Shown piece by piece: positions 45,709 through 52,341 of a stretch of 52,341 nt of DNA. The notes beneath the pieces were generated by a model. It did no database searches. It worked only from the letters and a program-made list of their open reading frames with translations, and was not told the DNA's origin. Each line of letters starts with the position of its first letter. The first letter of the stretch is position 1. The stretch is from positions 1 through 52,341 of the forward strand of contig JAHEKF010000016.1 in NCBI GenBank assembly GCA_024638465.1, written 5' to 3'. Source of the stretch: Rhodospirillaceae bacterium. Lineage in GTDB: Bacteria; Pseudomonadota; Gammaproteobacteria; Steroidobacterales; Rariloculaceae. A program made the translations under genes and the position numbers.

Positions 45709-47019
45709 GTGAACGAAACAACAAATAACGTAGACGTCTCGGTCGAGATGCCTGGTGGTCTGGAGCGCACGATGACCGTGCGCGTGCCAAACGTCGAGAT
45801 CGAGAAGGAGATCAGTCTGCGTCTGACGCGTGTCGGGCGTACTGCGAAGCTCAAGGGATTTCGCCCCGGGAAGGTGCCGGCGAAAATCGTGGAGCAGCGC
45901 TATGGAGATCAGGTCCGGCAAGAAGTCATCTCGGATGTCATTCGGTCCAGCTACTCGCGCGCTTTACAGCAGGAGAAGCTGCTACCGGCGGGTGGCCCCA
46001 GCATCGAGCCCGTGAGCGGCGCTGACAACGAGCAGTTTTCCTACAAGGCGACTTTCGAGGTCTATCCCGAATTCGAGCTGCAGCCGACAGGAAAACTCTC
46101 GATCGAAATGCCGGTCGTCGAGATAGAGGACGCCGATGTCGACGACATGATCGAGAAACTCAGAGATCAGCGAGCAGACTGGCAGCCGGTGGACCGCAAG
46201 GCGGGCGACGGTGACCGCGTCGTCGCGGATTTTGTGGGCAAGCTCGGTAAAGAGCCTTTCGAGGGTGGCGAAGGAAAAGATGTGCCGATTGTCGTTGGTG
46301 CCGGGCACGTCATCAGCGACTTCGAGAAAGCGCTTAAGGGAATGGAGGCCGAGCAGGCGAAATCGGCCAAAGTGAAATTTCCCAAGGATTATCCGGTTGA
46401 GACGCTTGCCGGCAAAAAAGCGGTCTTCGATATCTCCGTCCAGCGTGTCGAGCAGAAAGTCCTGCCGGAACTGGACGATGCGTTCGTCGAGTCTTTCGGG
46501 ATAACCGAGGGCGGGCTCGATGCATTTCGCGAGCAGCTTCGAAGCAATATGGAGCGCGAGTTGGCCGAGAGACTGCGCACTGAGACCAAACGCAGGGCCC
46601 TTGACAGTCTGCTGGTTGCGAATCCGATAGAAGTTCCCAACGCACTGATAGAACAAGAAATCTCGCTCATGCAGTCGAACGCGATGCAGCAGCTCAACAT
46701 CGAAGATCCGGAGCAGGCGCCGCCGCGCGAGAATTTTGCGGAGCCGGCGAGGCGCCGCGCTACTCTGGGGCTGCTGGTTCAGAAGCTCATCAGCGTCAAC
46801 GAAATCACCGTCGACGCGGCCCGTCTCGACAGCCGGATCGAGGAACTCGTCAGCCAGTTCGAGCAACCGGCTGAGGCGGCCCGCGCCTATCGCGCCGATC
46901 GAGATCTCATGGCGCAGCTGGAAGCTGGCGTTTTAGAGGAACAGGTAGTGGATTTTCTTCGGCAAAACGCTAAGACTTCGCAGAAGTCGATCAAGTTTAG
47001 CGACTTCATGGCGGCCTGA
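45709..47019 (+). CDS. tig: Trigger factor
   Basis: A 436-aa ribosome-bound chaperone. The ribosome-docking signature GFRPGKVP is in the N-terminal domain; a FKBP-type PPIase domain (about 145-240, GDRVVADFVGK) and the helical C-terminal arms follow. GTG 45709 is preferred: AGAGGA ends 4 nt upstream and the length is close to E. coli (432 aa). ATG 45682 would add nine residues. TAGAAT at 45664-45669 is a possible -10 box. It heads the tig-clpP-clpX-lon block. Confidence 0.96.
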   Translation: MNETTNNVDVSVEMPGGLERTMTVRVPNVEIEKEISLRLTRVGRTAKLKGFRPGKVPAKIVEQRYGDQVRQEVISDVIRSSYSRALQQEKLLPAGGPSIEPVSGADNEQFSYKATFEVYPEFELQPTGKLSIEMPVVEIEDADVDDMIEKLRDQRADWQPVDRKAGDGDRVVADFVGKLGKEPFEGGEGKDVPIVVGAGHVISDFEKALKGMEAEQAKSAKVKFPKDYPVETLAGKKAVFDISVQRVEQKVLPELDDAFVESFGITEGGLDAFREQLRSNMERELAERLRTETKRRALDSLLVANPIEVPNALIEQEISLMQSNAMQQLNIEDPEQAPPRENFAEPARRRATLGLLVQKLISVNEITVDAARLDSRIEELVSQFEQPAEAARAYRADRDLMAQLEAGVLEEQVVDFLRQNAKTSQKSIKFSDFMAA

Positions 47020-47072
47020 GCTGCCGGGGCCTTTTGAGCGACCCGATGCGGGAAAATTAAAGGAGTACGACG

Positions 47073-47693
47073 GTGAGCAGCGTCACAGGACTGAATTTGG
47101 TGCCGATGGTGGTGGAGCAGACGGCTCGCGGCGAGCGGGCTTACGACATATATTCGAGACTGCTCAAGGATCGCGTTGTGTTTATCGTTGGTGGGATCGA
47201 GGACAACGTCGCTAATCTCGTCGTCGCGCAGCTCTTGTTTCTCGAATCCGAGAACCCCGACAAGGATATTCACCTTTATATCAACTCACCCGGCGGCGTC
47301 GTGACGTCGGGACTGTCGATTTACGACACCATGCAATTTATCAGGCCGGACGTCAGCACCATCTGCATTGGGCAGGCTGCAAGCATGGGTTCGCTCCTGT
47401 TAGCCGGTGGCGCCAAGGGTAAGCGCTACTGTCTGCCGCATTCGCGAATCATGATTCATCAGCCGAGCGGGGGGTTTCAGGGGCAGGCGTCGGATATCGA
47501 CATCCATGCGAGGGAAGTTCTGAAACTCCGTTCGCGACTGAACGAAATTCTTGCGCACCATACGGGTCAGAGCCTGGAGGCGATAGAGCGCGACAGCGAT
47601 CGCGACTACTTCATGGATGGAGAAACGGCCGTCGAATACGGTCTAATAGATACGGTTCTCGAGAAACGCTTGGAAGAGTCTGTAACTAGTTGA
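47073..47693 (+). CDS. clpP: ATP-dependent Clp protease proteolytic subunit
   Basis: A 206-aa serine peptidase forming the 14-mer chamber. The triad is Ser104 (GQAASMGS), His129 (IMIHQPSGG) and Asp178 (RDSDRDYF), with E. coli-like spacing. A short N-terminal propeptide precedes [24 protein letters not shown] 47073 has AAGGAG upstream. It is 53 nt after tig and followed by clpX. Confidence 0.97.
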   Translation: MSSVTGLNLVPMVVEQTARGERAYDIYSRLLKDRVVFIVGGIEDNVANLVVAQLLFLESENPDKDIHLYINSPGGVVTSGLSIYDTMQFIRPDVSTICIGQAASMGSLLLAGGAKGKRYCLPHSRIMIHQPSGGFQGQASDIDIHAREVLKLRSRLNEILAHHTGQSLEAIERDSDRDYFMDGETAVEYGLIDTVLEKRLEESVTS

Positions 47694-47759
47694 TAATTAA
47701 GTAATTGACCGTTACTTACGAAATTCCCGGAGCGAATGTCGGGAACTGGGAAGCGGGCC

Positions 47760-47789
47760 TTGGCATAGCCCTGAAACTAATGCTATAAG
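47760..47789 (+). promoter_or_regulatory. Predicted clpX promoter (extended -10)
   Basis: TTGGCA (47760-47765), an 18-nt spacer and TATAAG (47784-47789) preceded by TGC as an extended -10. It lies in the 134-nt clpP-clpX gap and would give clpX its own transcript with a short leader. Confidence 0.6.
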
Positions 47790-47827
47790 GTTGAATCTAC
47801 ACTGTTTTTTCGGGCGAAGGACGCACT

Positions 47828-49117
47828 ATGAGCGATGATTCCCGCGGCAAATCGGACGACGGCAAGCTGCTGTACTGTTCGTTCTGTGGCAAAAGTCAGC
47901 ACGAAGTTCGCAAGCTGATTGCGGGTCCCTCGGTTTTCGTCTGCGATGAATGTGTCGAGCTCTGCAACGACATTATTCGCGAAGAACTCGACGACCGTGC
48001 GGATCGCAGTAACGACAAGCTACCGAAGCCACAAGAGATCAAAGCCGTTCTCGACGAGTACGTGATAGGACAGCAAGGCGCGAAGAAGGTCCTGTCGGTC
48101 GCCGTCTACAATCACTACAAGCGGCTCGAAACCCGCATGGCTGAGCGTAGCAAGGACGATATCGAGCTGGCGAAGAGCAATATCCTGCTCATCGGTCCCA
48201 CAGGCTGCGGCAAGACACTTCTGGCGGAGACGCTTGCCAGACTCCTGAATGTTCCTTTCACGATCGCGGATGCGACCACCCTGACCGAAGCCGGTTATGT
48301 CGGTGAGGACGTCGAAAATATCATTCAAAAGCTATTGCAGAAGTGCGACTACGACGTCGACAAGGCGCAGACCGGCATCGTTTACATCGACGAGATCGAC
48401 AAGATTTCGCGAAAGTCCGACAATCCGTCCATCACGCGCGACGTTTCCGGCGAAGGTGTCCAACAGGCGCTGCTGAAGCTAATCGAAGGTACGGTAGCGT
48501 CGGTACCGCCGCAGGGCGGACGCAAGCATCCGCAACAGGAATTCCTTCAGGTCGATACGGCCAACATCCTTTTCATATGCGGCGGCGCGTTCTCCGGGCT
48601 GGACAAGATCATTCTCAATCGCTCGACCAAGAGCGGAATCGGCTTCGTGGCCGATGTGAAGAGTCAGGAAAGCGACGAGTATCTCGGCGAGTTGCTCAAG
48701 GAAGTCGAACCCGAGGATTTGATCAAATACGGATTAATTCCCGAATTCGTCGGCCGGCTGCCGGTTGTTGCGACGCTCGAGGAGCTGGATGAGGACGCCC
48801 TCGTCGAAATTCTCGTCGAACCGAAGAATGCTTTGACGAAGCAGTACCAGAAACTGTTCGAGATGGAAGGCGTCGAGCTCGAGCTGCGCGACGACGCGCT
48901 GCGAGCCGTAGCGAGCCGCGCCATGGCTCGCAAGACTGGCGCCCGCGGTCTCCGAACCATTCTCGAGAACGTCCTGCTGGACACCATGTACGATCTGCCA
49001 TCCATGACCAACGCCAGCAAGGTGGTTGTCGATGAAACTGTCGTGACAGGTGAAACCGAACCCTACATTATTTATGAGACCGAGGAACCGGCGGCTGTGG
49101 GAGATGAACGCCGTTGA
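47828..49117 (+). CDS. clpX: ATP-dependent Clp protease ATP-binding subunit ClpX
   Basis: A 429-aa AAA+ unfoldase. The N-terminal zinc-binding domain has CSFC ... CDEC. The AAA+ core shows [18 protein letters not shown] and the sensor region; the ClpP-docking IGF-type loop reads SGIGF. GAAGGA precedes the ATG. It is between clpP and lon, the normal order. Confidence 0.97.
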   Translation: MSDDSRGKSDDGKLLYCSFCGKSQHEVRKLIAGPSVFVCDECVELCNDIIREELDDRADRSNDKLPKPQEIKAVLDEYVIGQQGAKKVLSVAVYNHYKRLETRMAERSKDDIELAKSNILLIGPTGCGKTLLAETLARLLNVPFTIADATTLTEAGYVGEDVENIIQKLLQKCDYDVDKAQTGIVYIDEIDKISRKSDNPSITRDVSGEGVQQALLKLIEGTVASVPPQGGRKHPQQEFLQVDTANILFICGGAFSGLDKIILNRSTKSGIGFVADVKSQESDEYLGELLKEVEPEDLIKYGLIPEFVGRLPVVATLEELDEDALVEILVEPKNALTKQYQKLFEMEGVELELRDDALRAVASRAMARKTGARGLRTILENVLLDTMYDLPSMTNASKVVVDETVVTGETEPYIIYETEEPAAVGDERR

Positions 49118-49146
49118 GGGTCCTCAGCTGAAACAGTCTCGAAGCG

Positions 49147-49175
49147 CTTGAGTTATGGCGTCGTTGCCCCAATTT
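49147..49175 (+). promoter_or_regulatory. Predicted heat-shock (sigma-32) promoter of lon
   Basis: CTTGAG (49147-49152), a 14-nt spacer and CCCCAATTT (49167-49175) closely follow the sigma-32 pattern CTTGAAA / CCCCATNT. The predicted start would fall near 49182, about 40 nt before the lon GTG. Heat-shock control of lon is established in Gammaproteobacteria. The -10 element lies within the 5' half of a hairpin. Confidence 0.6.
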
Positions 49176-49203
49176 ATTTTGGGGTCAGGCTCTTTGTTGA
49201 GCC
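49167..49203. repeat. Tandem hairpins in the clpX-lon gap
   Basis: CCCCAA-tttatt-TTGGGG (49167-49184) is followed after TCA by GGCTC-tttgtt-GAGCC (49188-49203). Both are perfect stems with six-base loops and there is no T-tract. The second ends 6 nt before the lon Shine-Dalgarno AAGGAG (49210-49215). The sequence resembles short REP-like elements seen near REP-associated tyrosine transposases, but no transposase is here. Confidence 0.5.
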
Positions 49204-49223
49204 ATCGGTAAGGAGTTTACACA

Positions 49224-51647
49224 GTGGATAGTGATATTCCCGAAACGGGTGGGGTTAAGCGTCTGCCCATATTGCCGCTGCGCGATGTAGTGGTCTACCC
49301 GCACATGGTCATTCCGCTCTTCGTCGGCAGAGAGAAGTCGGTGGTGGCGCTGGATCTGGCCATGTCGTCCGGCAAGGAGATTTTCCTGGTGCCGCAGACC
49401 AAAGCGGATGTCGACGAACCCGGCGAGAAGGACATATATGAGATCGGGACGGTCGCGACGATCCTGCAGCTTCTGAAGTTGCCCGACGGCACGGTCAAAG
49501 TGCTCGTCGAAGGCAGCCGTCGTGCGCGCATCCGTAATCTCGAGATCGGCGAGTGCTTTTCGGCTGACGTCGATGAGCTTCCCGAAGACGAGATTTTCGA
49601 CGAGCGCGAGATGGAAGTGCTCGCGCGTTCGGTTGTTTCGCGCTTTGAACAGTACGTCAAACTCAACAAGAAGATTCCGCCTGAGATCCTGACATCGCTG
49701 GCCGGTATCGATCAGCCGGGGCGGCTCGCCGACACCGTCGCAGCGCACATGGCGCTGAAGCTGTCCGACAAGCAGAAAGTCCTCGAGATCAGCGACGTTA
49801 AAGAGCGCCTCGAGCATGTCCTCGGACTCGTTGACGGTGAGATTGACGTTCTGCGGATCGAGAAGCGAATCCGTGGCCGCGTCAAGCAGCAAATGGAGAA
49901 GAGCCAGCACGAGTACTATCTGAATGAGCAGATGAAGGCCATTCAGAAAGAGCTCGGTGATCTCGAAGACGCCCCTAACGAACTCGCCGATCTCGAGAAG
50001 AAGATCAAGACGGTCGGAATGACCAAGGAAGGAAAAGAGAAAGCGACTTCCGAGCTCAACAAGCTGAAGCTCATGTCGCCGATGTCGGCTGAAGCAACCG
50101 TCGTGCGAAACTATGTCGACTGGCTTGTGAAGGTGCCATGGAAGAAGCGCACCAAGGTACTGCAGAACCTCGAAGAAGCCGAGCAGGTTCTCGAGGAAGA
50201 TCACTACGGCCTGGAAAAGGTCAAGGAGCGTATCCTTGAGTACCTGGCCGTTCAGCAGCGCGTGAGAGAACTCAAGGGTCCGATTCTTTGCCTCGTTGGC
50301 CCGCCCGGGGTCGGCAAGACCTCGCTCGGTAAAAGTATTGCGCGTGCCACCAATCGCAAATTTGTCCGAATGTCACTGGGCGGCGTGCGCGACGAAGCGG
50401 AAATTCGTGGGCATCGGCGCACTTATATCGGTTCGATGCCGGGCAAAATCGTCCAGAACATGACCAAGGTCAAGGTCCGTAACCCGCTGTTTTTGCTTGA
50501 CGAAGTCGACAAAATGTCGATGGATTTCCGCGGCGATCCGTCGTCGGCGCTGCTCGAGGTGCTCGACCCTGAGCAGAACTCGACATTCGCCGATCATTAT
50601 CTGGAAGTCGACTTCGACCTTTCCGAAGTCATGTTCGTCTGTACCGCTAACACGCTGAATATTCCGGCACCGCTGCTCGATCGCATGGAAGTAATCCGCC
50701 TGCCGGGCTATACGGAGGACGAGAAACTCAATATCGCGAAGCGGTATCTGATTCCGAAGCAGATGTCTCAGAACGGAATAGAAGAGGACGAACTGCGGAT
50801 TTCAGACTCAGCGATACTCGATACGATCCGCTATTACACGCGCGAGTCGGGCGTCCGCAACCTCGAGCGAGAGTTCGCTACGATCTGTCGCAAGGTTGTA
50901 AAGCAGCTGTTACTTCGTCCGCGCAAGAGCCTGGTGCGCGTGACCCATCGAAATCTCAACAAGTTCCTGGGAGTGCAGCGGTATCGCTATGGAAGAGCGG
51001 AAGACAGCGATCAGATCGGACAGGTTACAGGGTTGGCCTGGACCGAGGTTGGCGGTGAGCTGCTGACCATCGAAGGCGCAACTGTCCCCGGTAAAGGCAA
51101 GCTGATCCATACCGGACAACTCGGTGATGTCATGCAGGAATCGATTCACGCCGCGATGACAGTCGTTCGAAGTCGTGCCGCTGTACTCGGAATCGACGAG
51201 AATTTTCATCAGAACTCGGACGTTCACATTCACGTTCCCGAAGGCGCGACGCCCAAGGACGGACCGTCTGCGGGTATTGGAATGTGCGCAGCGCTGGTAT
51301 CTGCTTTGACGCAGATACCCGTGCGCTCGAACGTTGCGATGACCGGAGAAATTACACTTCGTGGTGAAGTTCTGCCCATCGGTGGTCTGAAGGAGAAGTT
51401 GCTCGCGGCCCACAGAGGCGGAATCGATACTGTGTTGATTCCGGCCGACAACGAGAAGGACCTTGTCGAAATACCGAAGAACATCAAGGACAAACTGACT
51501 ATAGTTCCCGTCAAATGGATTGACGAGGTTTTTGCGTTGGCGTTACAACACATGCCGGAGCCATCGCGCGATGGCGGCAAGGCCGATGCGAAACGAGAAG
51601 CAGAGTCGGAAGACGCTGAGAAGAACGATGTCGTGCGTCCGCACTAG
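49224..51647 (+). CDS. lon: ATP-dependent Lon protease
   Basis: An 807-aa AAA+ serine protease degrading misfolded and regulatory proteins. The N-terminal substrate domain (about 10-200), coiled coil, AAA+ domain with GPPGVGKTS and FLLDEVDKM, and protease domain with the Ser682-Lys725 dyad ([11 protein letters not shown]) are intact. GTG 49224 has AAGGAG 8 nt upstream. The C-terminus ends in a charged tail. It is followed by hupB. Confidence 0.97.
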   Translation: MDSDIPETGGVKRLPILPLRDVVVYPHMVIPLFVGREKSVVALDLAMSSGKEIFLVPQTKADVDEPGEKDIYEIGTVATILQLLKLPDGTVKVLVEGSRRARIRNLEIGECFSADVDELPEDEIFDEREMEVLARSVVSRFEQYVKLNKKIPPEILTSLAGIDQPGRLADTVAAHMALKLSDKQKVLEISDVKERLEHVLGLVDGEIDVLRIEKRIRGRVKQQMEKSQHEYYLNEQMKAIQKELGDLEDAPNELADLEKKIKTVGMTKEGKEKATSELNKLKLMSPMSAEATVVRNYVDWLVKVPWKKRTKVLQNLEEAEQVLEEDHYGLEKVKERILEYLAVQQRVRELKGPILCLVGPPGVGKTSLGKSIARATNRKFVRMSLGGVRDEAEIRGHRRTYIGSMPGKIVQNMTKVKVRNPLFLLDEVDKMSMDFRGDPSSALLEVLDPEQNSTFADHYLEVDFDLSEVMFVCTANTLNIPAPLLDRMEVIRLPGYTEDEKLNIAKRYLIPKQMSQNGIEEDELRISDSAILDTIRYYTRESGVRNLEREFATICRKVVKQLLLRPRKSLVRVTHRNLNKFLGVQRYRYGRAEDSDQIGQVTGLAWTEVGGELLTIEGATVPGKGKLIHTGQLGDVMQESIHAAMTVVRSRAAVLGIDENFHQNSDVHIHVPEGATPKDGPSAGIGMCAALVSALTQIPVRSNVAMTGEITLRGEVLPIGGLKEKLLAAHRGGIDTVLIPADNEKDLVEIPKNIKDKLTIVPVKWIDEVFALALQHMPEPSRDGGKADAKREAESEDAEKNDVVRPH

Positions 51648-51662
51648 GCCTGAAACGCTTAT

Positions 51663-51692
51663 TTGACGCCGTAAAATCCGCTCTGGTATAAG
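51663..51692 (+). promoter_or_regulatory. Predicted hupB promoter
   Basis: TTGACG (51663-51668), an 18-nt spacer and TATAAG (51687-51692) preceded by TGG, an extended -10. It leaves a leader of about 125 nt (to 51824), in which I see no further clear element. It probably also drives the two downstream tRNA genes. Confidence 0.65.
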
Positions 51693-51824
51693 TTCCCCGT
51701 TCTGGAGGGGCGGCCAAATTCTCCCTAGGGAATCGGAGTTGATCGTTTCGCTTCCAGGCAATCCATCAGGGTAGGCGTCAGTGTGCGTCTGGGGATAATT
51801 ATTTAACTCGCAAAAGGGAACGCA

Positions 51825-52097
51825 ATGAACAAAGCGGAACTCGTCGATTCAGTAGCAAGTGCAGCCAATCTGTCCAAGGCTGATGCAGGGCGCGCGGTCG
51901 ACGCGGTGCTTAGCAGCATCACATCGTCCTTAAAGGACGGCCAGCAGGTATCCATCGTTGGTTTTGGAACGTTTAACGTCAAACATCGCGCTGCTCGCGC
52001 TGGTCGCAACCCGAGAACGGGCGAGACGATCCAGATCGCGGCCAGTAACGTGCCTGGGTTCAAGGCTGGCAAGGCGCTGAAGGAAGCCGTAAACTAG
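51825..52097 (+). CDS. hupB: DNA-binding protein HU (beta-type)
   Basis: A 90-aa histone-like protein that bends and compacts [34 protein letters not shown] (the DNA-binding arm) and [15 protein letters not shown] are characteristic. AAAGGGA precedes the ATG. The position after lon is that of hupB in Gammaproteobacteria. tRNA-Val begins 16 nt after the stop. Confidence 0.96.
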   Translation: MNKAELVDSVASAANLSKADAGRAVDAVLSSITSSLKDGQQVSIVGFGTFNVKHRAARAGRNPRTGETIQIAASNVPGFKAGKALKEAVN

Positions 52098-52113
52098 CCG
52101 GCTCTGTCCCAGA

Positions 52114-52189
52114 GGGTGCTTAGCTCAGCTGGGAGAGCGTCGCCTTTACACGGCGAAGGTCGGGGGTTCGATCCCCTCAGCACCCACCA
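52114..52189 (+). tRNA. tRNA-Val (TAC)
   Basis: 76 nt with encoded CCA. The acceptor stem is GGGTGCT/AGCACCC; the loop TTTACAC gives TAC. Only 16 nt separate it from hupB, leaving no room for its own promoter. Confidence 0.97.
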
Positions 52190-52204
52190 AGAAAAGTATG
52201 AGCC

Positions 52205-52281
52205 GGAGTGGTAGTTCAGCTGGTTAGAATACCGGCCTGTCACGCCGGGGGTCGCGGGTTCGAGTCCCGTCCACTCCGCCA
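52205..52281 (+). tRNA. tRNA-Asp (GTC)
   Basis: 77 nt with encoded CCA. The acceptor stem is GGAGTGG/CCACTCC; the anticodon stem CCGGC/GCCGG encloses CTGTCAC, giving GTC. Last gene before the terminator. Confidence 0.97.
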
Positions 52282-52289
52282 GATAGACA

Positions 52290-52331
52290 GGGCAGATTTA
52301 TTTTCTCGCGAAGGTAAATCTGTCCTTTTTT
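52290..52331 (+). terminator. Intrinsic terminator after tRNA-Asp
   Basis: An 11-bp stem (52290-52300 with 52315-52325, one G-U pair) built on CAGATTTA/TAAATCTG with a 14-nt loop is followed by TTTTTT (52326-52331). It closes the hupB-tRNA-Val-tRNA-Asp unit. Confidence 0.85.
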
Positions 52332-52341
52332 CTTGGGTCCG

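Noticed and set aside
49167-49184. Intrinsic terminator of clpX
   Set aside because: The CCCCAA/TTGGGG hairpin is not followed by a run of T, and the overlap with a heat-shock-type -10 is a better reading.

Overview
The window is GC-rich chromosomal DNA from a gammaproteobacterium, probably a deep-branching lineage rather than an enterobacterium. This rests on gene content and order: nrdR-ribD-ribE-ribBX-ribH-nusB-thiL-pgpA; parE-parC; prmB-aroC-asd-fimV-truA-accD-folC-SPOR-cvpA-purF; tig-clpP-clpX-lon-hupB; and an EF-P/EpmA/EpmB set with the conserved Lys34. Nearly everything is housekeeping, tightly packed, with many 4-nt overlaps and frequent GTG/TTG starts. I see no CRISPR array, insertion sequence, prophage or rRNA operon. 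The species cannot be named from the sequence alone.

Layout. 1-2.9 kb: ettA (minus) divergent from a histone-deacetylase-family amidohydrolase. 2.9-11.4 kb: glyA, nrdR and the riboflavin/nusB/thiL/pgpA operon, ending in a Ser/Thr protein kinase fused to a cyclic-nucleotide-binding domain; xseB converges on it. 11.6-14.2 kb: a rubrerythrin, a GlpC/HdrD-like Fe-S protein and a DUF3501 protein, behind a promoter that carries a perfect 7-1-7 palindrome. 14.3-18.4 kb: parE-parC. 18.4-25.0 kb: minus-strand fimX-like c-di-GMP effector and epmB, plus-strand efp, then minus-strand sco-psd-epmA. 25.0-38.9 kb: the long plus-strand block from prmB to purF, ending in a second Ser/Thr kinase, this one behind a receiver domain that lacks its phosphoacceptor Asp. 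38.9-41.2 kb: minus-strand folD, a periplasmic cyclophilin and lpxH. 41.3-45.6 kb: four tRNA genes (Pro, Arg, His, Lys), a lipoprotein-like metallophosphoesterase, a prolyl oligopeptidase and tRNA-Leu. 45.7-52.3 kb: tig, clpP, clpX, lon, hupB, tRNA-Val, tRNA-Asp and an intrinsic terminator.

How the genes fit together. Riboflavin synthesis is nearly complete here, but the GTP cyclohydrolase II half of the RibBA-like protein has lost its zinc cysteines, so step one must be encoded elsewhere. EF-P and two of its modification enzymes sit together. FimV and the FimX-like protein are both type IV pilus/polarity factors, although no pil gene is present. The proteostasis block runs from chaperone to proteases and has a heat-shock-type promoter and paired hairpins ahead of lon. 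The best candidates for under-described biology are the rubrerythrin/Fe-S/DUF3501 module with its Fur-type palindrome, the two kinases appended to housekeeping operons, and the lon leader.
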